Shown piece by piece: positions 47,326-50,790 of a stretch of 64,000 bases of DNA. A model generated the notes under the pieces. The model ran no database searches. It had not been told where the DNA came from and worked only from the letters and a program-made list of their open reading frames with translations. Each line of letters starts with the position of its first letter. Within the stretch, counting starts at the first letter, position 1. This stretch comes from Temnopleurus reevesii. Lineage: Eukaryota; Echinodermata; Echinoidea; Temnopleuroida; Temnopleuridae. The translations under genes and the position numbers were made by a program. Location of the stretch: NCBI GenBank assembly GCA_036244855.1, contig BQKZ01000558.1, forward strand, positions 66,625 through 130,624, given 5' to 3'.

Positions 47326-49868
47326 ACTTTCTTTAAAGTCCACTTGAAGTATTTCAGGAGACAGGAAGGAAATATTCATGTAGCAAAAATGTTCCTTTTT
47401 CAAAAACATTGTTAAAAAAAACAAACAAAACTTTTCAAAAACATGGGTATTTTTGGAAGAAGTTGACAAAATTATGAGTCTTTGAGGGAAGTGGGTTTAT
47501 AGAGTCTCATTACACATTTATCATACCTTAATGTGAATAATTCTGTTTCAAATGAGCATGCAGCTGTTCTTACTTCCTCTATGTAAGCCCAATTTGTATA
47601 TAACATATTTATGGGGTAATAACATTTTATAGTGTAATTTCACCAGGTAATTTATTACCTTGTTACCATGTCTTTTAAATTCAAGACATTGTCATGAAGC
47701 AAATTTGTTGTTCGAAACCAATAGTAAATGCAACATTTCCTCATAAAATTATAACATACCCAATACATTTAGAGCCTACATATAAAATATGGAAGTTGAA
47801 GCAACAAAAATTGCATCTTTACAGGAATATCTCTAGTAGAAGGTTGCAATGTTATTCAGAGGAAATTCTTCAAACCTTAATGGATGCCCACAGTGGCATC
47901 GACATAACACCTTTCCTGTCAGTATCCGGGTTATGAGCAGCTAACCACAGGAAGTCAGTGGCTAGTTTAAAGGGAAACCAATCCCTGGAATTATTGTGCT
48001 TTCATTTAATGAAGAAAATCAGTTGAACGAACTGTGAAAATTTGAGCAAAATTGGACTTTCCATTCCAAAGTTACGAATTTTCAAAATCACAGAGGTATG
48101 ACGATCCCTACTGCTGATGGGAATCCTCGCGATTGGCAGATTCAACGGAATCTGTGACGCCATGTTGGACAACTCCTCATTCACTTTGTATGCAAAATTT
48201 TATGTTTTCTCCTGTATTTTGGAACAGTCAACAAAATGCCAATTTTTGGTTGGGGTATAGCATTTCTTTATTAATTCTGTGTGTATTTTAAGAAGAATCA
48301 TGTTGCAACCTTAATCTAAATTTTACATTAATTCATTAAAAAAAATTATATAGAGTGAAGGATTTGTTCGACATGACTTCACAGATTCCACGGGTGTTGC
48401 AGATCGCATGAATCCCCATGACAGGCAGTAATCAAGAAATCTCTTTGAATTTGAACAGGTTGTCCGATTTTACTCAAGTTTTCACAGTTTGTTCATCTGA
48501 TTTTTCTTCATTCAATGAGAGCACGATAATCTCAGGGAATGGTGCCCCTTTAAAGGGGATATCAGACTTAGATAAATTCTCAAGGCTATTATATTTGTTT
48601 TGATACAAGGGATGCAGAAATAGCTATTAGGCAACTATGTCACGTCAGTAACTCTCCCGGTTAAGTACCATCAAGCGATATAACTTGGCAATACCAATAT
48701 CATGCACTTTATTTGTGGATCATCTATTTTCAGTCATAGACTCTATGTTTTGAATAGAATTTATCACAAAATCCGCAATTTTGCACTATAACCTTTTTGA
48801 CTGCAAGCATAAACGGATCGACTTCAGATTAATCTCGGCAAATGTCTGTGTTCTAGATAACAAATAATTATCCTAGTATCTCCTTACAATTTGCTTTTTA
48901 GCATACCGGTAATCGCTAACAAAGACTTTTTGTCTAGCAACTTTTTCTCATAGAGCTGCACAGTAAGGTGTTGGAAAAATAAATGTCTAAAACTGCTAAT
49001 CAAATATGAGAAGTAAATTATTCCATCCTAAATTAAATAATTTTTACCTATCAACTTCCCTACCACCAAAAAGGTGAAGGCATTACATGTAATTCGCAAC
49101 TCTCGGCAGGAAAGTGGCAGATATCTTATGTACTGGAAGATGACTTCAAAGAATTAGAGACAAATAGATTGTGGTATCATTTACATTCAGATTTGGCAAG
49201 CAATTTGATAAGGAGAGATGGAACCGATTTAAAGAAGCCGTGTATAATATCAATTGTTTAAATCTTGAAGTGTAGCTCAGATCACAAAGTATTTGGAGCA
49301 CTGAAAAGGGATTCAGGGAGATGGCATCTTCCATGTTACCTGATTCTTAAAAATATGTAACTAGGAGCAACGTTGATCATATTTATGTGCCTGCCAGTGT
49401 TTTAAAGGTTTTACAATTTTTCTATCCAAACAGATTGTGTTTGCATAATTGGTTATTCCATAGAAAATGGGGAATTTACCAGAAAGGTCCTAAAATTTTG
49501 ATGATTTGGCTAAATGTTGTGATCTTGGGTGATCTTGATTTGAGAAAATTTAGTGCACAAATCATATGAATACAATATGTACATGTACATGCTGTATATT
49601 CCTGGTGATAATAATTGCACATTTTATGCAAGTGATATACAATCATATACAGCATATATTCTTTACAGATATGGATCTTTCCCCTGTTATATATTTTTGT
49701 CTAATTCCATTATGTGTTTTCCATTTCTCCTCCACCTTAGCGAATCCCGGAGGTTGGGTTCCTGGTTCCGTTCTCCGCACAGTCTACAAGAGGGAGTATC
49801 CCAAGTTCCTCAGGAAGTTCTCTGCCTACGTCCAAGATAAGTGCAAAGACAAACCCATCAAGTGGTAA
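1817..49868 (+). CDS. CERT1: Ceramide transfer protein (CERT), 5'-partial, 12 exons
   Basis: Joined exons: 1817-2029, 2611-2746, 6331-6447, 12814-12971, 13421-13513, 14885-14980, 15845-15925, 16861-16950 (or its twin 19257-19346), 39619-39751, 43602-43804, 46112-46241, 49741-49868. Every junction is AG/GT and phases agree, giving 525 codons and a TAA stop. Order matches CERT: PH end (HEFDHLRFD), serine-rich motif (RHGSMVSL), coiled coil, FFAT motif (EFFDAIE), START (KRVWP, NPGGW). Known of the family: moves ceramide from ER to trans-Golgi for sphingomyelin synthesis. Length fits human CERT (598 residues, recalled) minus about 80 N-terminal residues. The start codon is outside the window. Oddity: five internal tandem duplications include coding sequence. 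Confidence 0.95.
2030..2610. other. Intron
   Basis: Short AT-rich intron between the PH/serine exon and the coiled-coil exon. No gene or repeat recognised. Confidence 0.8.
2611..2746 (+). CDS. CERT1: CERT exon: first part of middle region
   Basis: Reads [20 protein letters not shown] and [20 protein letters not shown], almost collinear with the most conserved stretch of the CERT middle region between PH and FFAT, which is predicted to be helical. 45 codons plus one base; donor GCTT|GTAAGT leaves phase 1, matched by the next exon. Acceptor TGTAG at 2606-2610. Confidence 0.96.
2845..2935 (+). mobile_element. tRNA-derived SINE head (fragment)
   Basis: TGGTCTAGTGGTTACGAC is a good polymerase III box A of tRNA type; the expected box B region is degenerate. 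No body or tail follows. Related heads occur at 29131, 47009 and 50493. Confidence 0.5.
4753..4915. repeat. Purine-rich (GA) tract
   Basis: About 160 nt almost only A and G on the + strand, ending in a run of about 12 A. Open frames through it on both strands are compositional. Confidence 0.7.
6331..6447 (+). CDS. CERT1: CERT exon: acidic/histidine linker
   Basis: Phase 1 at both ends (TTTAG before, AAAG|GTAAGA after). Encodes [20 protein letters not shown] then [20 protein letters not shown], matching in position the acidic, poorly conserved linker of vertebrate CERT. The acidic run comes from GAT triplets in the exon, and a large GAT/GGT expansion starts just after the donor, so the linker composition may be driven by microsatellite turnover. 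Lower sequence conservation than its neighbours, but frame and phases support it. Confidence 0.85.
6464..6745. repeat. Complex GAT/GGT microsatellite
   Basis: About 280 nt of GAT, GGT and related triplets starting within 20 nt of the splice donor at 6448. Long open frames on both strands here are repeat translations (poly-M/V or poly-I/T). Confidence 0.85.
7153..7283. mobile_element. Palindromic MITE-like element
   Basis: CACCCTG...AATACGGGAAATA at the left is the near reverse complement of TATTTCCCGTATT...CAGGGTG at the right, around a short centre with GGCCGCAGGCC. The whole element could fold into one hairpin. No coding capacity. Confidence 0.6.
7991..8180. repeat. ACT/AGT triplet microsatellite, about 190 bp
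   Basis: Nearly pure ACT repeat with rare G or A interruptions. Poly-T, poly-V and poly-S open frames across it are artefacts. Confidence 0.9.
9410..9545 (-). mobile_element. Possible degenerate retroelement tail
   Basis: A-rich stretch ending AACATTGAATAAATGTGG-AGGGA, loosely like 34660-34720 (AACAATCAATCAAAATGTGG-CGGGGA). The shared layout suggests two old copies of one element read from the opposite strand. Confidence 0.3.
11142..11336. mobile_element. Palindromic MITE with CAGTCAAACCTG ends
   Basis: The first 20 nt, TACATGTACAGTCAAACCTG, are the exact reverse complement of the last 20 nt. The interior repeats short ACAGGT and CACTATAGACAGG motifs in both orientations. No ORF. A possible right-end fragment (AGAGGTTTGACTGTA) is at 36048-36063. 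Confidence 0.7.
11857..11999 (+). pseudogene. Duplicated CERT exon, copy 1 (frameshifted)
   Basis: Acceptor CTAG, then [20 protein letters not shown], followed by [12 protein letters not shown], clearly homologous to the functional exon at 12814. After GVLT one extra base (GTATCC against CACCC) breaks the frame. Homology ends at CAATGGCAG and no donor is present at the equivalent place. The most diverged copy; if spliced in it would disrupt the protein. Confidence 0.85.
12338..12607 (+). other. Duplicated CERT exon, copy 2 (possible in-frame cassette)
   Basis: Acceptor ATCAG, then codons nearly identical to the functional exon ([36 protein letters not shown]). The frame stays open past the lost 3' end through 33 intron-derived codons to a good donor, ATT|GTGAGT, at 12608. 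The candidate exon is 270 nt, enters and leaves in phase 1, and could join 12814 in frame, adding 90 residues. No transcript evidence is available, so it may equally be an unused pseudo-exon. Confidence 0.6.
12814..12971 (+). CDS. CERT1: CERT exon: GIDFRGE coiled-coil exon (functional copy 3)
   Basis: Acceptor ATCAG at 12809-12813, donor AAG|GTTCGT. Enters in phase 1, leaves in phase 0. Encodes [20 protein letters not shown], then [20 protein letters not shown] and [12 protein letters not shown], matching the human [28 protein letters not shown] segment before FFAT. Chosen over the two upstream copies because only this one retains KRLEK and the donor. Confidence 0.96.
13421..13513 (+). CDS. 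CERT1: CERT exon: charged helix before FFAT
   Basis: 31 codons, phase 0 at both ends: [20 protein letters not shown] then [11 protein letters not shown]. Corresponds to the human coiled-coil stretch ending in GGPDYE just before the FFAT motif. Acceptor CTTTAG, donor GAG|GTGAGA. Confidence 0.95.
13514..14730. other. Intron
   Basis: Contains a GTTGCT-family element (13549-13714) and two diverged blocks, about 13760-13880 and 14518-14640, sharing GATG-CAGAAG-TTCC-TG and a CAGA(T)-A(A)ACTTCAG-like run, which looks like an old tandem duplication. No exon. Confidence 0.5.
13549..13714. mobile_element. MITE-like element, 'GTTGCT' family copy 2
   Basis: Left end GGGTGTTGTTG, right end GAGCAACACCTC, interior GATCGCAAGTTGCA and CCAATCAAAATCATTG shared with copies at 1562, 16099, 26836 and 58888. 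Confidence 0.6.
14731..14816 (+). pseudogene. Duplicated FFAT exon, broken copy (possible poison exon)
   Basis: Intact acceptor (TTTTCAG) then [20 protein letters not shown] and a TAG stop at 14809-14811. It is a copy of the exon at 14885, 154 bp upstream, identical in most of the first 42 bases and then unrelated. The FFAT core EFFDAIE has become EFFNVYE. A donor-like GTGAGT follows at 14817. Inclusion would truncate CERT before START and probably trigger nonsense-mediated decay; otherwise it is dead. Confidence 0.8.
14885..14980 (+). CDS. CERT1: CERT exon: FFAT motif
   Basis: 32 codons, phase 0 at both ends: [20 protein letters not shown] then [19 protein letters not shown] fits the FFAT consensus EFFDAxE and is preceded by acidic residues, as in functional FFAT motifs. 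Known of the family: this motif binds the MSP domain of VAP proteins and holds CERT on the ER. Acceptor TTCCAG, donor ACT|GTAAGT. Confidence 0.97.
14981..15844. other. Intron with palindromic element
   Basis: Contains a palindromic element at 15056-15196; the rest is unremarkable AT-rich sequence. Confidence 0.7.
15056..15196. mobile_element. Palindromic MITE with CCCGTAACATAAAGG ends
   Basis: CCCGTAACATAAAGGTTTGC at the left is matched by GCAAACCTTTATGTTACGGG at the right (20/20), and the inverted repeat continues imperfectly with GATTAATCGC / AATTAATCGC. Non-coding. A diverged relative lies at 39448-39530. Confidence 0.75.
15845..15925 (+). CDS. CERT1: CERT exon: linker to START
   Basis: 27 codons, phase 0 at both ends: [20 protein letters not shown] then EHRLSAQ. 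Its end aligns with the human THRFVQK that opens the first START helix; the front matches the variable linker. Clean acceptor (CATCAG) and donor CAG|GTATGT. Weak similarity by itself, but frame, phase and position fit. Confidence 0.82.
15926..16860. other. Intron
   Basis: Contains a GTTGCT-family element (16099-16276). From about 16377 it enters the region duplicated again at 18020-20246. Confidence 0.65.
16099..16276. mobile_element. MITE-like element, 'GTTGCT' family copy 3
   Basis: Left end AGGTGTTGCTCAAAA, right end TTTTGAACAGCACCC: inverted with one mismatch. Interior GATTGCAAATCA, CAGTTGCAAGTTG, TTTTGATTGGAAC and GATCAATTGCAA follow the order seen in the other copies. Confidence 0.65.
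16377..17845 (+). repeat. Left copy of a duplication carrying a START exon
   Basis: Begins with AGACTTGACA-TGTGTA-ATG and matches 18020-20246. The first ~790 bp are well diverged with indels; from about 17168 the match to 19565 onward becomes nearly perfect and stops exactly at the N at 17846. The right copy has an insertion of several hundred bp (about 18200-19050). Confidence 0.85.
16861..16950 (+). CDS. CERT1: CERT exon: first START helix (copy 1)
   Basis: 30 codons, phase 0 at both ends: [20 protein letters not shown] then [10 protein letters not shown], aligned with human VEEMVQNHMTY...NWQLVVEEGEMK. Acceptor TTTGCAG, donor AAG|GTAGGC. An equally intact copy with the same 30 residues is at 19257-19346; the two differ at two synonymous positions (GTG/GTA, ACG/ACA). 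Which is used, or whether both are, cannot be told from sequence. Confidence 0.93.
17846..17846. other. Single N, probable sequence join
   Basis: One ambiguous base exactly where the left copy of the START-exon duplication ends. The next ~170 bp are unrelated to either copy. Confidence 0.8.
18020..20246 (+). repeat. Right copy of the duplication carrying a START exon
   Basis: Homologous to 16377-17845, with unique sequence at about 18200-19050. It ends at CACCTA, where the left copy meets its N, and continues into an LTR-like element. Confidence 0.85.
19257..19346 (+). CDS. CERT1: CERT exon: first START helix (copy 2)
   Basis: Same length, phase, acceptor type (TTTACAG) and donor (AAG|GTAGGC) as 16861-16950, and the same 30 residues [30 protein letters not shown]. 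Because it is 90 nt with phase 0 on both sides, either copy alone gives a normal protein and both together give an in-frame repeat of the first START helix. It could also be the other haplotype placed in tandem, since an N lies between the copies. Confidence 0.85.
20254..20931 (+). mobile_element. LTR retrotransposon 3' end with an inverted LTR-end fragment
   Basis: A purine tract GGTGGGGGAGAG at 20726-20737 is followed by TGTAAGGATC... ending CCCGTTACA at 20931: a 194-bp LTR candidate with TG...CA ends preceded by a polypurine tract, as in Ty3/Gypsy-type elements. The left edge (20254-20289) is the reverse complement of the last ~36 nt of this LTR with one mismatch. No gag or pol is left. 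It sits at the end of the START-exon duplication. Confidence 0.6.
24130..24245 (-). mobile_element. Possible degenerate retroelement tail
   Basis: TTTTTATTAGAAATTTATCATTGCAGCC followed in spirit by a long A-rich run; resembles the opposite strand of a LINE 3' end. Weak evidence only. Confidence 0.25.
26248..26400 (-). repeat. Dispersed repeat, inverted relative to 30944-31262
   Basis: TTTGCACCTCTTGCCC, GGCCCAAACACAAT and GCTCAATTTTGTTGCCCTGG each have reverse-complement counterparts in 30944-31262, in inverted order. The right copy has about 170 extra bases in the middle. Confidence 0.6.
26836..27019. mobile_element. MITE-like element, 'GTTGCT' family copy 4
   Basis: AGGGGTGTTGCTGGAAACC at the left, AGTTTCTAGCAGGATCC at the right, with GCGATCAATTGCAAATCAAC and TTTTGATTGGCAT inside, in the same order as the other copies. 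Confidence 0.6.
27945..27970 (-). promoter_or_regulatory. Weak CTCF-like motif
   Basis: ACACAAGAGGGCGC on the - strand matches 12 of 14 positions of the commonly quoted CTCF core. A similar GTGGTCTAGCGCCATCTTG lies at 22474-22492. Both could be parts of a dispersed repeat rather than functional sites. Confidence 0.2.
29131..29240 (+). mobile_element. tRNA-derived SINE head
   Basis: TGGTCTAATGGTACGAC (box A type) and GGTTCAATCTC (box B type) are spaced as in tRNA-derived SINEs. No (ATT)n tail follows, so the copy is truncated. It does not look like an intact tRNA gene. Confidence 0.55.
30944..31262 (+). repeat. Dispersed repeat, inverted relative to 26248-26400
   Basis: Contains CCCAGGGCAACAAAATTGAG, GTGTTTGGGCAAG and GGGCAAATGGTGCAAAAA, the inverted equivalents of blocks at 26248-26400. 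Confidence 0.6.
31786..32170 (+). mobile_element. Foldback-type element, right arm and centre
   Basis: Shares the centre (TACTCTAAATTTTA, AAAATTCTATGTACAAAGTG) and right arm (AATGAGGAGTTGTCC, TTTCACA-TTTGTTCATCTG) with 42279-42852 and 47966-48555; most of its left arm is missing. Contains a perfect TGACGTCA at 31990-31997. Confidence 0.65.
33254..33672 (+). repeat. 419-bp segment, left copy (POU-type sites)
   Basis: Nearly identical to 33816-34233. It contains ATGAATATTCAT at 33274-33285 (fits the palindromic POU-dimer MORE consensus), a GGTGTGGC box, the palindrome ATTTGCAAAT at 33324-33333 and CCCCGCCTCC, all within about 80 bp, followed by a pyrimidine-rich stretch. The short open frames in both copies resemble no known protein. 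Confidence 0.7.
33815..33815. other. Single N, probable sequence join
   Basis: Lies exactly where the right copy of the 419-bp duplication begins. Confidence 0.8.
33816..34233 (+). repeat. 419-bp segment, right copy (POU-type sites)
   Basis: Repeats 33254-33672 with few differences (for example CCCAACAGGAG against CTGAACAGAAG). Retains ATGAATATTCAT (33836-33847), ATTTGCAAAT (33887-33896) and the GC-rich box. Confidence 0.7.
34407..34521. mobile_element. Small inverted-repeat element
   Basis: TTTCACACCAACAGGCAT at the left pairs with ATGCCGTGTTTGGTGTAA at the right with few mismatches; GCCATCACAG and CTGTGATGGC pair further inside. MITE-like hairpin of about 115 bp. Confidence 0.5.
37165..37553 (+). 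mobile_element. Foldback-type element, diverged subfamily
   Basis: Has the GTACAAAGTGAATGGAGAGT start and TTTTGCTCAAATTTTCACA / GTTCCCCTTTAA end of the foldback family, but a different centre and a left half in inverted orientation (TTTTCTTCTTTTTCTACAAA against TTTGTAGAAAAAGAAGAAAA). Confidence 0.5.
37550..37660 (+). repeat. 55-bp perfect duplication around an N
   Basis: 37550-37604 and 37606-37660 match at 54 of 55 positions with only the N at 37605 between them. This is what an unmerged overlap between adjoining contigs looks like. Confidence 0.9.
38930..39435 (+). repeat. Polypyrimidine tract of about 500 nt
   Basis: Almost only C and T on the + strand (CTTTTCTCC-like units), ending about 180 nt before the exon at 39619. 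Open frames through it (poly-S/F/L on +, poly-K/R/E on -) are compositional. It may be a mirror-repeat DNA structure or a dense binding region for PTB-like proteins in the transcript. Confidence 0.85.
39448..39530. mobile_element. Fragment related to the 15056-15196 MITE
   Basis: TCTGTAACAAAAGAGATTGC, CGTACATGATTT and GACTTGCGATTGAT follow the same order as in 15056-15196; the right end is missing. Confidence 0.5.
39619..39751 (+). CDS. CERT1: CERT exon: START domain, second part
   Basis: Enters in phase 0, leaves in phase 1: [44 protein letters not shown]. Matches human [33 protein letters not shown]. The residue at the position of human E446, one of the ceramide-binding residues in the crystal structure, is Asp here (EWD against DWE). 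Acceptor CATACAG, donor GACA|GTAAGT. Confidence 0.96.
40588..40778. mobile_element. MITE-like element, 'TGCCAACYGTT' family copy 1
   Basis: TGCCAACTGTTTCAGAATAT at the left is inverted at the right as ATGTTCTGGAACGGTTGGCA, with ATGAGGT/ACCTCAT inside. A second copy lies at 62212-62400. Confidence 0.6.
41330..41470 (+). mobile_element. SINE body fragment
   Basis: Matches the body of the full SINE at 47009-47325 (ATTGTGCTGCACTCAATCC, GTGAATGGGTAC), without the tRNA-like head or ATT tail. Confidence 0.55.
42279..42852. mobile_element. Foldback element with ~230-bp inverted arms
   Basis: The left arm (AAAAGGAAACCAGCCCCTGG ... GACAACTCCTCATT) is the inverted counterpart of the right arm (AATGAGGAGTTGTCC ... 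GGAATGGTTACCCTTT). The centre contains AATTTTTGGTTGGGGTATGG. The right arm has a perfect TGACGTCA at 42691-42698; the left has TGACGTCT. Non-coding; same layout as 47966-48555. Confidence 0.75.
43384..43412. repeat. AAATC microsatellite
   Basis: Five to six CAAAT units after GAAGAATAAAA, probably the tail of an old non-LTR retroelement. A shorter similar run is at about 55830-55848. Confidence 0.6.
43455..43601 (+). other. Duplicated START exon front, 147 bp upstream (alternative acceptor)
   Basis: Acceptor CATACAG, then codons for [32 protein letters not shown], nearly identical to 43602 onward. After GTTTCTCAT it runs into a CATT repeat and a second acceptor, TCTTACAG. There is no donor, but the frame is open and the period is 147 nt (49 codons), so using this acceptor would add 49 residues in frame. 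Otherwise it is a skipped remnant. Confidence 0.8.
43602..43804 (+). CDS. CERT1: CERT exon: START domain, third part
   Basis: Enters in phase 1, leaves in phase 0: [68 protein letters not shown]. Matches the human strand set with YQTHKRVWPASQRD and TWIVCNFSVDHD; the glutamine, tryptophan and asparagine at the human Q467, W473 and N504 positions are kept. This second acceptor was chosen because it gives family length without an insertion. Donor GCA|GTAAGT. Confidence 0.95.
44231..44237. other. Assembly gap (7 N)
   Basis: Seven N within a G-rich stretch; no duplication seen on either side. Confidence 0.95.
45531..45670. mobile_element. Inverted-repeat element flanked by direct repeats
   Basis: The inner parts pair (GACTTGCG..TTTAATTTTCTGAGTTGCGT against GTTGCGCAAGTCAGAAAATT), while the edges are a direct repeat (TTGGCCCTATTGCATAAAAA and TTGGACCTATTGCGTAAAAA). 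Confidence 0.55.
46112..46241 (+). CDS. CERT1: CERT exon: START domain, fourth part
   Basis: Enters in phase 0, leaves in phase 1: [43 protein letters not shown]. Matches human [21 protein letters not shown]...ISRDNILCKITYVANV; the tyrosine at the human Y553 position, which contacts ceramide, is kept. Acceptor TTTCAG, donor CATG|GTAAGA. Confidence 0.96.
47009..47325 (+). mobile_element. Complete tRNA-derived SINE with (ATT)n tail
   Basis: Head GGGGTAGTGGTCGTAACTC (box A type) and GGTTCGAATTC (box B) at the normal spacing, a body with CTGCACCCAACCCAAGTGAA and GTGCGCTATATAAATTGCAT, and a tail of about 14 ATT. The head-body-tail order is that of tRNA-derived SINEs common in echinoderm genomes. 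A long - strand open frame here is the element read backwards. Confidence 0.85.
47966..48555. mobile_element. Foldback element with long inverted arms
   Basis: Same family as 42279-42852: left TTTAAAGGGAAACCAATCCC, right GGGAATGGTGCCCCTTTAAA, centre AATTTTTGGTTGGGGTATAG. The arms pair over about 230 bp. Its CRE-like sites are mutated (TGACTTCA, TGACGCCA). Confidence 0.75.
49741..49868 (+). CDS. CERT1: CERT last coding exon
   Basis: Enters in phase 1: [45 protein letters not shown] at 49866-49868. Matches human [33 protein letters not shown]...KPILF; the tryptophan of NPGGW (human W562) is kept. This is the C-terminal START helix. Acceptor CACCTTAG. Confidence 0.97.
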
Positions 49869-50400
49869 CCAGCAAAGCTATGTCGGCTGTAATACTTTAC
49901 TTCCCTTGTGTGGTATGCCCTCCGATACCATATTTAAGTAATTATAAAACAGTCCTTTTCTCCAATCAGTATCAAAGGCCTTTCGTGATTCGACAAAGCA
50001 CAGATACATGTGACTCTTTTGATCTGCTTTGTTTGTAAGATCTTGGGGTATTGCCTGTACTGGTGGCCACGACTTTTGAGGCTACATTCCAACAGTAGTC
50101 ATCTATTTTTATCTTTCTATCAAGAAATAAATATTTTTCAAAAAGGTCTTGGCTTGTATGTACGTCAAAAACAAACCCATCAAATGATAACTAGCAAAGA
50201 TGTCAGCTGTAATACTTTACTTCCCTTGAGTGGTATGTAAGGTCTTGCAGTATTGCTTGTTCTGTTGGCCACAAATATTGAGGCTACATTTCTACAGTGG
50301 TCACCTATTTCTATCTTTCTACTAAGAAATGAAGATTTCCAAAAGGGCCTTGGCACTCATGTACCTCAAAGACAAACCCAGCAAATGGTTACCAATGTAG
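49843..50400 (+). repeat. C-terminal exon end and 3' UTR repeated three times
   Basis: GCAAAGACAAACCCATCAAG plus following sequence (TGTAATACTTTACTTCCCTT, TATTGC-TGT-CTG-TGGCCAC, GAGGCTACATT, TATCTTTCTA) recurs from 50165 and, briefly, from 50365 (CAAAGACAAACCCAGCAAAT). Periods are about 322 and 200 bp. The repeats begin with the codons for the last residues of CERT but lie after its stop. Confidence 0.85.
50126..50131 (+). terminator. Candidate polyadenylation signal
   Basis: First AATAAA after the stop codon, 258 nt downstream, with T-rich sequence after it. In the next repeat unit the same place reads AAATGA. AATAAA is common in this AT-rich DNA, so the call is weak. Confidence 0.3.
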
Positions 50401-50492
50401 GTCTGTCAGCTATGAATTGCTAGTAAGGTGAATACTTTTTTTGCTCTGATGTGAAACTTTCTAGTTCCACATATTGGGATAGGCTTGACCCT

Positions 50493-50582
50493 TGAGAGGT
50501 CAAATGGTCTAGCAGGTATGGTATTAGTCTTCTAATAAACCAGAGGTCATAGGTTGGATTTCAACTAGGGTGCAATTTTTTC
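50493..50582 (+). mobile_element. tRNA-derived SINE head
   Basis: TGGTCTAGCAGGTATGGTA (box A type) and AGGTTGGATTTCAAC (degenerate box B) at about the right spacing. No tail seen. Confidence 0.5.
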
Positions 50583-50765
50583 CACTGAATCAAGCATTCT
50601 CTAACACAACAGTAGCATGTGTAAATCTATTATTGTAGGTTGTGAGACAAAGTGATAAAACAAATTCTTTCTAATGATTTATTGTTGACTAAACATTAAT
50701 CTGGCTAGTAGGTGAATAGCCAACTGAGTAACAAGAATGATGTCACCTATGATGGGCCCTAATGG

Positions 50766-50790
50766 ATCTATCTATCTATCTATCTATCTG
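50766..50790. repeat. ATCT microsatellite
   Basis: Six ATCT units. Confidence 0.85.

Larger units (their letters stand above)
46242..49740. other. Intron
   Basis: Contains a full-length SINE (47009-47325) and a foldback element (47966-48555); otherwise AT-rich and unremarkable. Confidence 0.7.

Noticed and set aside
46987..47469. 160-codon open frame on the - strand
   Set aside because: It reads backwards through the tRNA-derived SINE and its ATT tail (poly-N).
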